The translations under genes and the position numbers were made by a program. A model generated the notes under the pieces. The model did no database searches, was not told the DNA's origin, and was given only the letters and a program-made list of their open reading frames with translations. This document shows positions 1-8,206 of a stretch of 64,000 bases of DNA, piece after piece. Location: the NCBI RefSeq assembly GCF_026340305.1, contig NZ_JAPEPI010000001.1:2294001-2358000 (forward strand). Direction: 5' to 3'. The DNA is from Streptomyces sp. NBC_01381. GTDB taxonomy: Bacteria > Actinomycetota > Actinomycetes > Streptomycetales > Streptomycetaceae. The stretch's first letter is position 1. Every line of letters begins with the position of its first letter.

Positions 1-802
1 CTTCGGAGGCCCGTGACGGCTTGGTGCGCAGTTCGCGTACGACCTCGTCGTGGGCGTAGAAGTAGCGCAGGTAGTAGGAGGGGACGACGCCGAGCCGGTC
101 GAGGATCTGGCGCGGAAGGCGCAGGTCCGCCGCGATCGCGTCGCCGTGCTCGGCGAGCAGCCTGGGGAGCACGTTCTCGCCCTCGGGGCCGCCGAGGCGC
201 ACCGCCGTCTCCCAGGTGAGGTGGTTCAGGCCCACGTGCTCCAGATGGACGTCACCGGGGGTCACGTCGAGCAGTTTCGCGAACTTCCGCTGGAAGCCGA
301 TCGCCACGTTGCAGAGGCCGACCGCCTTGTGCCCGGCCTGGAGGAGGGCCCGCGTGACGATGCCCACCGGGTTGGTGAAGTCGATCAGCCAGGCGTTCGG
401 ATTCGTACGCCGTACGCGTTCGGCGATGTCCAGGACCACCGGCACCGTCCGCAGGGCCTTCGCGAGGCCGCCCGCGCCCGTCGTCTCCTGGCCGACGCAG
501 CCGCACTCCAGCGGCCACGTCTCGTCCTGGTTGCGCGCGGCCTGACCGCCGACGCGCAGCTGGAGCAGCACGGCGTCGGCGCCCTCCACGCCCGAGTCCA
601 GGTCGGCGGTGGTGACGATCCGGCCCGGGTGGCCCTGCTTGGCGAAGATCCGCCGGGCCAGACCGCCGACCAGGTCGAGGCGGTCGGCCGCCGGGTCGAC
701 GAGCACCAGCTCCTCGATGGGGAGCGTGTCCCTCAACCGGGCGAATCCGTCGATGAGTTCGGGGGTGTAGGTGGATCCTCCGCCCACCACGGCGAGTTTC
801 AT
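1..802 (-). CDS. csnH: Family 4 glycoside hydrolase (6-phospho-beta-glucosidase type), partial at window edge
   Basis: The visible N-terminal part of a GH4 NAD-dependent glycosidase. It begins MKLAVVGGGSTYTPELIDGF, whose GGGS loop is the family's dinucleotide-binding turn. Further in are the GH4 motifs CNVAIGFQRKF and VGLNHLTW, where Cys and His are expected to bind the catalytic metal. The family cleaves phosphorylated or free disaccharides by an NAD-assisted redox elimination. About 267 codons are present and the C-terminus runs off the left edge. The ATG lies 2 bp after the upstream permease stop, so the gene is the distal visible cistron of the sugar-uptake operon. The order ROK regulator, binding protein, two permeases, GH4 matches the known csnR-E-F-G-H operon for chitosan oligosaccharides in Streptomyces (family knowledge). 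Chitosan specificity is inferred from that order. Confidence 0.85.
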   Translation of the reverse strand, partial: MKLAVVGGGSTYTPELIDGFARLRDTLPIEELVLVDPAADRLDLVGGLARRIFAKQGHPGRIVTTADLDSGVEGADAVLLQLRVGGQAARNQDETWPLECGCVGQETTGAGGLAKALRTVPVVLDIAERVRRTNPNAWLIDFTNPVGIVTRALLQAGHKAVGLCNVAIGFQRKFAKLLDVTPGDVHLEHVGLNHLTWETAVRLGGPEGENVLPRLLAEHGDAIAADLRLPRQILDRLGVVPSYYLRYFYAHDEVVRELRTKPSRASE

Positions 803-804
803 GT

Positions 805-1701
805 TCAGCCCTTCACTCCGGTCAGCGTGACACCCTCGACGAACGCCTTCTGTGCGAAGAAGAACACGAGGATCACAGGGGCCATGACCAGCAGGGTCGC
901 GGCCATGGTCAGATTCCAATCCGTGTGGTGCGCGCCCTTGAACGACTCGAGGCCGTACGAAAGGGTCCAGGCGCCCGGGTTCTCGGACGCGTAGATCTGC
1001 GGCCCGAAGTAGTCGTTCCAGGCGTAGAAGAACTGGAACAGGGCGACGGCGGCGATGCCGGGCTTGGCCATCGGCACGACGACCCTGAGCAGGGTCCTGA
1101 GCTCGCCGCAGCCGTCGACCTTCGCGGCGTCGACGTACTCGTTCGGGATGGTCATCAGGAACTGCCGCAACAGGAAGATGGAGAACGCGTCGCCGAACGC
1201 CATCGGGATGATCAGCGGCCACAGCGTGCCGGACAGATCGAGCTGCTTCGCCCAGAACAGATACATCGGGATGATGATCACCTGCGGCGGCAGCATCATC
1301 ATCGAGATGACCAGCATCAGGGAGAGATTGCGGCCCCTGAAGCGGAACTTGGCGAGCGCGTACGCCACGGGCAGCGAGGACACGACCGTCAGGAGGGTGC
1401 CAAGTCCCGCGTACAGCAAGGTGTTGCGCCACCAGGTCAGAAAGCCCGGGGTGTCGAAGACCTTGCTGTAGTTCGACCACTCCCAGGTGTCCGGGATCAG
1501 ATCGCGGGTGAGCGTCTGCTGGTCGTTCATCAGCGAGGTGAGGAAGAGGAAGACGAACGGCAGCAGGAAGAACAGCGCCACGGTGACGCCGAGCGTGTGC
1601 ACGGCGATCCAGTGCAGGAACGCCTTGCGGCGTGCGGTGCGGGCGGCGGGAGTGATGGCGCCTTCGCTCAACTCAGGTTTGCGTTCCAGTAGTTGGGTCA
1701 T
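805..1701 (-). CDS. csnG: Sugar ABC transporter permease, MalG-type
   Basis: Inner-membrane permease of a carbohydrate ABC importer (CUT1 class), 298 residues. A first membrane helix lies near residues 30-55, followed by an external loop, then four to five helices. The cytoplasmic EAA loop that docks the ATPase reads EYVDAAKVDGCGELRTLLRV near residues 188-207, followed by VPMAKPGI. It ends close to FVEGVTLTGVKG, a typical MalG C-terminus. It sits 6 bp downstream of the partner permease and 2 bp upstream of the GH4 gene, so translation is probably coupled. No ATPase gene is present. Streptomyces CUT1 importers commonly share the MsiK ATPase encoded elsewhere, and that is inferred here. Confidence 0.9.
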   Translation of the reverse strand: MTQLLERKPELSEGAITPAARTARRKAFLHWIAVHTLGVTVALFFLLPFVFLFLTSLMNDQQTLTRDLIPDTWEWSNYSKVFDTPGFLTWWRNTLLYAGLGTLLTVVSSLPVAYALAKFRFRGRNLSLMLVISMMMLPPQVIIIPMYLFWAKQLDLSGTLWPLIIPMAFGDAFSIFLLRQFLMTIPNEYVDAAKVDGCGELRTLLRVVVPMAKPGIAAVALFQFFYAWNDYFGPQIYASENPGAWTLSYGLESFKGAHHTDWNLTMAATLLVMAPVILVFFFAQKAFVEGVTLTGVKG

Positions 1702-1707
1702 GGTGGG

Positions 1708-2649
1708 TCAGTCACCTGCCTGGATGAGGCCGCCGCGCCGCCGCATCAGAAGCGCGGTGAACGCCATGGCCAGGGCGAAGAGTACGAGCGCGATCACACA
1801 GGCGGAGCCGTAGTCGAAGCGCTGGAAGCCGAGGTTGTAGACGAGCTGCGGCAGGGTCAGCGTCGACTTGTCCGGGTAGCCGGGCTCGAACTGCTGCCCG
1901 GAGCCGCCGATCACGCCGGACGCGACCTTCCCCGCGACCAAGGGCTGTGTGTAGTACTGCATGGTCTGGATCACGCCCGTGACCACCGCGAACATCACGA
2001 TCGGCGAGATGTTCGGCAGCGTCACGAAGCGGAACCGCTGCCACGAGGACGCGCCGTCCAGCTCGGCGGCCTCGTACTGCTCCTTCGGCACGTCGAGCAG
2101 CGCGGCCATGAAGATGACCATGAGGTCGCCGATGCCCCACAGGGCGAGCATCGTCAGGGCGGGCTTGGACCAGGCGGCGTCGTTGAACCAGCCCGGGGTG
2201 GGCAGGCCGAGGTCGCCGAGCAGCGAATTGACCGGCCCCGTACCGGGGTTGAGCAGAAACGCGAACGCCATGGTGGCGGCGACCGGCGGCGCGAGATAGG
2301 GCAGATAGAAGAGGGTCCGGAAGACACCCGCACCGGTCTTGATCTTGGTGATGAGCAACCCGATGCCGATGCCGAAGACGACCCGGCAGGACACCATGAC
2401 GACGACCAGCCACAGCGTGTTGCGCAGCGCGGGCCAGAACATCGGGTAGTCCGCGAAGACATAAGACCAGTTGTCCGTCCCCGTCCAGGTCGGCGGCTTG
2501 AAGCCGTCGTACTGCATGAACGAGAAATAGACGGTCGAGATCAGCGGATAGGCGAAGAAGACGGCGAAGCCGATCAACCAGGGCGACATGAAGGCGGCGG
2601 TCCGCAGCGCCGAACGACGCCGCTTCGAGCGCAACGTATAGGTACTCAT
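1708..2649 (-). CDS. csnF: Sugar ABC transporter permease, MalF-type
   Basis: Second membrane subunit of the same importer, 313 residues with six predicted helices. The first helix follows a basic N-terminus (RSKRRRSALRTAAFMSPWLI). The EAA docking loop reads EQYEAAELDGASSWQRFRFV followed by TLPNISPIV, the usual MalF form. The gene begins 10 bp after the binding-protein stop and ends 6 bp before the MalG-type gene. It should pair with the latter to form the channel for oligosaccharides delivered by the upstream lipoprotein. Confidence 0.9.
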   Translation of the reverse strand: MSTYTLRSKRRRSALRTAAFMSPWLIGFAVFFAYPLISTVYFSFMQYDGFKPPTWTGTDNWSYVFADYPMFWPALRNTLWLVVVMVSCRVVFGIGIGLLITKIKTGAGVFRTLFYLPYLAPPVAATMAFAFLLNPGTGPVNSLLGDLGLPTPGWFNDAAWSKPALTMLALWGIGDLMVIFMAALLDVPKEQYEAAELDGASSWQRFRFVTLPNISPIVMFAVVTGVIQTMQYYTQPLVAGKVASGVIGGSGQQFEPGYPDKSTLTLPQLVYNLGFQRFDYGSACVIALVLFALAMAFTALLMRRRGGLIQAGD

Positions 2650-2659
2650 CGGGCGACGG

Positions 2660-4000
2660 CTACTTCGCCTGCTCGATGTCCGTGTCGATCTCGTCGGCGG
2701 TCTTCTCCAGACCGGCCTTCAGATCCTTCTGCTTGCCCTTCTCGAAGTCGTAGCCGAGATTCTGGATGGAGACGAGGTAGGGCCCACCGTTGACCGACGC
2801 GGGAGTCGTCGTCGAGTCCGGGTTCTCGGCGATGTCCAAGAACGTCTTGAAGCGCGGGTCGTACTTCAGCTTCGGCGACTTCAGGGCGTCGTGCGTGGAC
2901 GGCACGTTGTGGATGGCGTTGGCGAAGTCCACGACGGCGTCCGTGTTCGTGGTCATGAATTTGACCAGCTCCCACGAGGCGTTCTGCTTCTCGCTGGTGG
3001 CGGCGATACCGGCGATGGTTCCGATGACATAGCCCTTGCCGTACGTCTCCTTCTGGTCGTCGGGAACGGGCAGCGGTGCGACGCCGATGTCGAATCCGAC
3101 CTTGGCCTCCTTCGCCATGCCGAGCCGCCACTCGCCGTCCATCTGCATCGCGACCTGCCCGGTGTGGAAGGGGTGCTTGGCACCCCACTCGTCACCGAAC
3201 GTCGACCGGTACTTCTCCAGCTTCTGATAGCCGCCGAGTTCTTCGACGAGCTTTTTCTGATACGTGAATCCATCCGCGAAGGCCGGGTCCTTGGCGACGT
3301 TCGACTTGCCGTCCTTGTCGAAGTACGTGGGGGACCACTGCCCGAAGTAGTGCTCGGTCTTCGTCTCGTAGCCGTGATAGTTCGGCATGAACCCGAGCTG
3401 CTCGTACGAGTCGCCCTTCGCCTTGGTCAACTTCTTGGCGACGGAGGTGAATTCGGACCAGGTCTTCGGCGGGCTCTTGATGCCGGCCTTCTTGAACTCG
3501 TCCTTGTTGTAGTAGAGGCCGTACGCGTCACCGAGGAGCGGTGCGGCGCAGCGGTTGCCCTCGAACTGCGTGTACTCGTTCATGGTCTTCGGGAAGGTCT
3601 TCTCCGGATCGATCTCATCCTTCTTGAAGAAGGGATCGAGATCGACCCAAGCACCCGATGAACAGAACTTGCCGACGTTGTTGGTGGTGAAGGAGGAGAT
3701 GACGTCCGGGGCCTTCGAACCACCCGCACGCAACGCCTGATTGATCTTGTCGTCGTTCATGTTCCCGACGACCTTGACGTGAATGTTGGGGTGCGCCTTC
3801 TCGAAGGCGTCGACATTCGCCTGGACGGCCTTCACCTCGGACGGCGCGCTCCAGCCGTGCCAGAAGTTGATTGTCGTCTCTTTGGAAGCGTCGTCGTCCG
3901 CACCCGAACTGCTCTGCCCCGTACAGGCGGTGGTCGCGAGCAGGGCTATGGAGGCGGTCGCGGCGAGCGCGACAGCGGTCGCGCGGCGGTTTTCGGGCAT
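2660..4000 (-). CDS. csnE: Sugar-binding lipoprotein of ABC importer
   Basis: Extracellular solute-binding protein family 1, 446 residues. A lipoprotein signal peptide is visible: basic start MPENRR, a hydrophobic alanine-rich core, and a lipobox ending LLATTAC, with Cys26 the probable lipidated residue. Position -3 is Thr rather than Leu, tolerable in actinobacteria. The mature part opens with a Ser/Asp-rich linker and then TINFWHGWSAPSEVKAVQ, the usual start of the binding fold. It should capture oligosaccharides outside the membrane and present them to the two permeases. The gene lies 66 bp downstream of csnR with no recognisable separate terminator, so it may be co-transcribed from the csnR promoter or have its own. 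Confidence 0.9.
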   Translation of the reverse strand: MPENRRATAVALAATASIALLATTACTGQSSSGADDDASKETTINFWHGWSAPSEVKAVQANVDAFEKAHPNIHVKVVGNMNDDKINQALRAGGSKAPDVISSFTTNNVGKFCSSGAWVDLDPFFKKDEIDPEKTFPKTMNEYTQFEGNRCAAPLLGDAYGLYYNKDEFKKAGIKSPPKTWSEFTSVAKKLTKAKGDSYEQLGFMPNYHGYETKTEHYFGQWSPTYFDKDGKSNVAKDPAFADGFTYQKKLVEELGGYQKLEKYRSTFGDEWGAKHPFHTGQVAMQMDGEWRLGMAKEAKVGFDIGVAPLPVPDDQKETYGKGYVIGTIAGIAATSEKQNASWELVKFMTTNTDAVVDFANAIHNVPSTHDALKSPKLKYDPRFKTFLDIAENPDSTTTPASVNGGPYLVSIQNLGYDFEKGKQKDLKAGLEKTADEIDTDIEQAK

Positions 4001-4066
4001 GACGGAGTACTCCCTGGGCAGGACGGGCTCGGACGAGGGGTTACGTCAGGGGGTGCGGGGAGGGGA

Positions 4067-5308
4067 TCAGCGCGAGGTGTCGAAGACCTCGTCGCGGGTG
4101 GCGGCGAGCGCGCTCTCCAACGCGCCGCGCAGCACGGGGTGTTCGGCGACTTCCCCGACGACGAGACGGGGACGTGAGACGGCCAGCTCGTCGAGCTCGG
4201 CCTGGATCAGCTGACGCAGCGGCTCGCCGCCCGCGGTGTGCAACGAGCCGCTGAGCACGACGAGTTCGGGGTCGAATACGGCGATGAGTGAGGCGAGGCC
4301 GGTGGCGAGGCCGGTCGCGTACGTCTCCAGGAGCTGCCGGTGGGGCCCGTCGTCGACGGCGGCGGCCTGCGCGAGGAGGGCGGCGGCGACATCGGCGTAC
4401 GGACCGTGGGGGATGGGCGAGATCCCGAGGTCGCGGGCGAGCTTCGGGATGACCTGCGACCCCGCAAGCTCTTGATAGCCACCGCTGTTGGCCCTGGTGA
4501 CCTGGCGTACGAGAGGGGCGCCGGGGACGGGCAGGAAGCCGATCTCGCCCGCGCCGCCGGTCCAGCCGCGGTGCAGCCGCCCCCCGATGACGAGGGCGGC
4601 GCCGAGCCCTTCCTGATTCCACAGCAACACGAAGTCTTCATGCTCTCTCGCCGCTCCGAGCCGCTGCTCGGCGATCGCGGCGAGGTTCACGTCGTTCTCG
4701 TACTCGACGGGCATCGGCAGCGCGGCCGCGAGCTCGTCGAGCAGGGTGGCGAAGTGCCAGCCGGGCAGGTGGGAGGCGTACCGGAGGCGACCGGTGTTGG
4801 GGTCGAAGGCGCCGGGGGTGCCGATGACGAGCCGGTGCACGTCGGAACGGGCGAGCCCGGCGGCCTTCACCGCGCCGTCGAGGGCCTCGGTCACCTGGCG
4901 TACGACGGGCTCGGCGCGGCGGCCGGGCGTCGGGAGCCGGAACTCGCCGACGGTCTTGCCCGTGACGTCGGCGACGGCGGCGCGGATGCGGTCGGGGTTG
5001 ACGTCGAGTCCGGCGGCGTAGGCGGCGGTCGGATTGACGCCGTACAACTGGGCGTTGGGCCCGGGCCGGCCCTCGGTCGTCCCTGTGGCCTTCACCAGCC
5101 CGGCCGCTTCGAGGCGGGCGAGGAGCTGGGAAGCCGTGGGCTTGGAGAGCCCGGTGAGCTTGCCGATCTTCGTTCGTGACAGGGGGCCGTGCGCGAGCAG
5201 CAGGTCGAGGGCGGCGCGGTCGTTCATGGCGCGCAGGACCCGCGGGGTGCCGGGTGTGGACCCGGCGCCGGTCGCGCCGCGGGCCGAACTCTCGGTCGAG
5301 CCACCCAT
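4067..5308 (-). CDS. csnR: ROK-family transcriptional repressor of the sugar operon (CsnR-like)
   Basis: A 413-residue repressor of the NagC/XylR ROK type. An N-terminal winged helix-turn-helix spans about residues 30-80 (LSRTKIGKLTGLSKPTASQL), followed by a ROK sugar-kinase-like fold from about residue 95. The ROK part keeps GTPGAFDPNTGRLRYASHLP and the glycine-rich GAGEIGFLPV region. Family members release DNA when they bind a sugar. The gene order makes this the orthologue of CsnR, repressor of chitosanase and of the chitosan-uptake operon (family knowledge). A strong GAGGAG ribosome site precedes the ATG. A near-perfect palindrome 67 bp upstream (5375-5389) is its probable autoregulatory operator. 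Confidence 0.88.
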   Translation of the reverse strand: MGGSTESSARGATGAGSTPGTPRVLRAMNDRAALDLLLAHGPLSRTKIGKLTGLSKPTASQLLARLEAAGLVKATGTTEGRPGPNAQLYGVNPTAAYAAGLDVNPDRIRAAVADVTGKTVGEFRLPTPGRRAEPVVRQVTEALDGAVKAAGLARSDVHRLVIGTPGAFDPNTGRLRYASHLPGWHFATLLDELAAALPMPVEYENDVNLAAIAEQRLGAAREHEDFVLLWNQEGLGAALVIGGRLHRGWTGGAGEIGFLPVPGAPLVRQVTRANSGGYQELAGSQVIPKLARDLGISPIPHGPYADVAAALLAQAAAVDDGPHRQLLETYATGLATGLASLIAVFDPELVVLSGSLHTAGGEPLRQLIQAELDELAVSRPRLVVGEVAEHPVLRGALESALAATRDEVFDTSR

Positions 5309-5374
5309 GAGCTGCTCCTCGCCCCTGCGTCAGTACGGAACTTGCCTGTACGGACCGTACCGGCGCCGCACTGT

Positions 5375-5389
5375 TAGGAAACTTTCCTA
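5375..5389. promoter_or_regulatory. csnR operator: Palindromic operator upstream of csnR
   Basis: TAGGAAA-C-TTTCCTA is a perfect 7-1-7 inverted repeat, 67 bp upstream of the csnR start. It closely resembles the AGGAAA/TTTCCT palindromes described for CsnR and related ROK repressors in Streptomyces. No second copy was noticed before csnE, which suggests one operator controls the whole operon. Confidence 0.75.
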
Positions 5390-5474
5390 TTGGGTGTGAG
5401 GAAGGTAATTCCGGCGTGGCGGGGGCGTCAATAGCGGGGGTGGGGGTGGCAACCAAGTCGTTACCTGGGGGTGG

Positions 5475-5880
5475 CTTTGCTGGGCCTGCGCTGAAGATGG
5501 CGCCGGGGCCGCCCGGTTGTCCTGAGGTTGGCGGTTCCGGGCCGGGAGTCAAGGGCGCTCCTTCGTCGCGTCGGCTTCGCCGATTCCGCTTCGCTCCACC
5601 CTTGACACCCACCCCTCCACCGCGAGAAGCCATATGACCGGGCGGCCACGAAGCGGGGCTCACGGGGACCGCCGGTCGGGTCATCAGGCTTCGCGGCCGG
5701 GTGCGGACTGGTTCGTATCAGCGCAGCCGGGTGGGAGGGGTGCGCGGTCGGTTCGGGGATGGGTCCCGGCTTCGTCAAGCGTCTACCGACCGGATCTTCC
5801 GGTCTCGGCCGGGAGAGAGGGGGGTGTGGGGAACCTACTTCGGCAAAGTTGCGTTTCGTAGTGCCGCGCGCCCCCCTTGT
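5475..5880 (+). repeat. Large dispersed repeat, copy A
   Basis: About 405 bp without a convincing gene. It is closely similar to the sequence read leftward from 6275 and to 16716-17135. Shared landmarks in order: CTTTGCTGGGCC; GCCGGGGCCGCCCGGTTGTC; a self-complementary block around CGTCGGCTTCGCCGATTCC; CCTTGACACCC; GACCGGGCGGCC; TCGTCAAGCGTCTACCGACC; GGATCTTCC; and the degenerate end CCTACTTCGGCAAAGT. With copy B it forms a giant head-to-head palindrome. The antisense reading frame is open in all copies, but the changes between copies do not clearly preserve a protein. Confidence 0.85.
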
Positions 5881-6275
5881 GTCAGAACACTACTTTTCCA
5901 AAGTAGGTCCCCCACCCCCCCCACCTGCCCATGACCGTGACGGTCACCGGGAAGATCCGGTCGGTAGACGCTTGACGAGACCGGGATCGATCCCCGGACC
6001 GGCCGCGCGCCCTTCCGCCTCACGGTGCCTGCTACGAACTAGTCGGCACCCGGCGCTGAAGCGGGATGACCCATCCCCGCTGTCCCGTGAGCCCCGTTTC
6101 GTGGCCGCCCGGTCAATTTGCTTCTCGCGGTGGAGGGACGGGTGTCAAGGGTGGAGCGAAGCGGAATCGGCGAAGCCGACGCGACGAAGGAGCGCCCTTT
6201 ACACCCGGCCCGGAACCGCCAACCTCGGGACAACCGGGCGGCCCCGGCGCCAATCAACCACCGGCCCAGCAAAGC
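5858..6275 (-). repeat. Large dispersed repeat, copy B (inverted)
   Basis: Inverted copy of the same repeat, ending 5 bp before the mscS stop codon. Its inner end keeps the intact hairpin CTACTTT-TCC-AAAGTAG on the plus strand (about 5890-5906). The conserved TCGTCAAGCGTCTACCGACC block is present in reverse complement near 5955-5985. Identity to copies A and C is high in the first ~170 bp from the outer end and patchier towards the centre. Confidence 0.85.
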
Positions 6276-6280
6276 CCCCG

Positions 6281-7360
6281 CTACTTCGAAAGATTCGGCG
6301 GCGGTGCGATCGGCGAAGCCGCCAGGGACTGGGGCGACGTCGAGGACGCGTACGCGGAAGGGGCCGCGACTCCCGCCGAGGGGTCGGGCGCCGTCTCCTC
6401 CGTCGCCTGCAGGGGCAGGCCGCCCACGATGCGGATCCCCGCCGCGTCGAACGCCTGCTTGATGCGCCAGCGCAGCTCCCGCTCCACACCCAGCGCCTTG
6501 CCCGGCATCGTCTTGGCGGAGACGCGCACCACCATCTGGTCCAGGAGCACACTGTCCAGGCCCAGGATCTCCACCGGCCCCCAAAGACGCTCGTTCCACG
6601 GCTCGTCCTTCGCCATGGTCTCGCCGACCTCCGTCAGCGTGGCCTTCACCTTCTCCAGGTCCTCGTCCGGACGGACCGTCACGTCCACGCCCGCTGTCGA
6701 CCAGCCCTGGCTGAGGTTGCCGATGCGCTTGACCTCGCCGTTGCGGACGTACCAGATCTCGCCGTTGTCGCCGCGCAGCTTCGTCACGCGCAGGCCCACC
6801 TCGATCACCTCGCCCGACGCGACGCCCGCGTCGATCGAGTCGCCCACGCCGTACTGGTCCTCCAGGATCATGAAGACGCCGGAGAGGAAGTCGGTGACGA
6901 GATTGCGCGCGCCGAAGCCGATCGCCACGCCCGCCACACCGGCGGATGCGAGCAGCGGGGCCAGGTTGATCTGGAACGTGCCGAGGATCATCAGCGCCGC
7001 CGTGCCGAGGATCACGAACGACGCCACCGAGCGGAGGACCGAGCCGATCGCCTGCGAACGCTGGCGGCGGCGCTCCACGTTCACCAGAAGCCCGCCGAGC
7101 GCCGTGCCGTCGACGGCCTGCGCCGTGCGGTTCATGCGGTCTATCAGCTTGGTGATGGCGCGCCGGATCAGGACCCGCAGGACGACCGCTATGGCGACGA
7201 TCAGCAGGATGCGGAGCCCGATGCTGAGCCAGGTCGACCAGTTCTGCTCCACCCAGCTCGCGGCGTTCGTCGCGCTCTCCTGGGCGTCTTCCAGGGTCGG
7301 GGGTTTCGTCGACTTGTCGTCCGGGTCCGATCCGGCCGCTGACAGGACGGACAAGAGCAC
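6281..7360 (-). CDS. Small-conductance mechanosensitive channel, MscS family
   Basis: MscS channel, about 359 residues from a GTG start at 7360 that follows a GGAGG ribosome site; an ATG 20 codons further upstream lacks one. A short N-terminal segment leads to a helix WLSIGLRILLIVAIAVVLRV, a cytoplasmic stretch, two more helices around residues 145-200, and the pore-lining TM3 (ASAGVAGVAIGFGARNLVTD). The beta domain follows with VGDSIDAGVASGEVIEVGLR. These channels open on membrane tension to vent solutes during osmotic downshock. The gene stands alone. Its stop codon touches a large repeat, and its 5' side faces the divergent HNH gene. Confidence 0.9.
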   Translation of the reverse strand: MLLSVLSAAGSDPDDKSTKPPTLEDAQESATNAASWVEQNWSTWLSIGLRILLIVAIAVVLRVLIRRAITKLIDRMNRTAQAVDGTALGGLLVNVERRRQRSQAIGSVLRSVASFVILGTAALMILGTFQINLAPLLASAGVAGVAIGFGARNLVTDFLSGVFMILEDQYGVGDSIDAGVASGEVIEVGLRVTKLRGDNGEIWYVRNGEVKRIGNLSQGWSTAGVDVTVRPDEDLEKVKATLTEVGETMAKDEPWNERLWGPVEILGLDSVLLDQMVVRVSAKTMPGKALGVERELRWRIKQAFDAAGIRIVGGLPLQATEETAPDPSAGVAAPSAYASSTSPQSLAASPIAPPPNLSK

Positions 7361-7627
7361 GGCAGGTACCTCCAGGCATAGCGGTCTGCCCAGGAGATGC
7401 GCCGGGCAGAGACACCACACTAACGGGGCATTGTGTGTGGATCGTTGTCATGTTCGAGGGAGAGACGGTGCTCACCTGGGGAAGATTGAGGGTGACGCAC
7501 AGGTGTGGTCGAAAACACTCCGAGCCCGTTACCGGCACATGGTGGCGCTTGGACCAGGCATGAGGGGAGACTGGCTACAGATCGTCCCGGCGCGAGCCAC
7601 GCGCCGCCGGCGTACAAGGAGGCATCC

Positions 7628-8164
7628 GTGCCGCACGTCCTGGTCCTCAATGCGTCGTACGAGCCACTGGGTGTCGTACCGCTCCGCCGCGCGCTCGTCC
7701 TCGTCCTGGAGAACAAGGCTCTCTGCCTCGAGGAATCCGGCGCCTTCATGCACAGCGCAACGCGCACTGTCCCCGCACCCAGCGTGGTCCGCCTCAAGCG
7801 GTTCGTCCGGGTCCCTTACAGGGGGCCCGTTCCTCTGACCAGGCGGGCGCTCTTCGCCCGCGACGGCGGTCGGTGCATGTACTGCGGTGGCGTCGCAACC
7901 AGCGTCGACCACGTCATTCCAAAGAGCCGAGGCGGCCCGCACGCCTGGGAAAACGTGGTGGCCTCGTGCCGCCGCTGCAATCACGTCAAGGCCGACCGGC
8001 ACCTCCTGGAGCTGGGATGGCGCCTGCGTCACAAGCCCGCGCCGCCCTCGGGGCTCGCGTGGCGCATCATCGGGACCGGGCATAGGGATCCGCGCTGGCT
8101 GCCGTACTTGCAGCCGTTCGGCGCGGACGACGCGATGGCTCGGATCGACGGCATTTCTGCCTAG
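7628..8164 (+). CDS. HNH endonuclease family protein
   Basis: A 178-residue HNH nuclease-fold protein. The start is GTG at 7628, 5 bp after a perfect AAGGAGG ribosome site, which beats the upstream in-frame start at 7505. It begins VPHVLVLNASYEPLGVVPLR, the usual start of the actinobacterial chromosomal HNH family. Residues 80-120 hold the HNH core: CMYCGG, then SVDHVIPKSRGG, then WENVVASCRRCNHVKADR. The two CxxC pairs should bind a structural zinc. Function in the cell is unknown. It is a stand-alone core gene with no restriction or toxin partner nearby. Confidence 0.88.
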   Translation: MPHVLVLNASYEPLGVVPLRRALVLVLENKALCLEESGAFMHSATRTVPAPSVVRLKRFVRVPYRGPVPLTRRALFARDGGRCMYCGGVATSVDHVIPKSRGGPHAWENVVASCRRCNHVKADRHLLELGWRLRHKPAPPSGLAWRIIGTGHRDPRWLPYLQPFGADDAMARIDGISA

Positions 8165-8206
8165 CAATCGATCCGGGCCTTTGTTGTACGTGGGTGTGTG
8201 CGGTCG

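Noticed and set aside
5475..6275. Insertion sequence or transposon
   Set aside because: No transposase frame, DDE/DDD motif or target-site duplication was found. The inverted repeat is two whole copies facing each other, not short terminal repeats.
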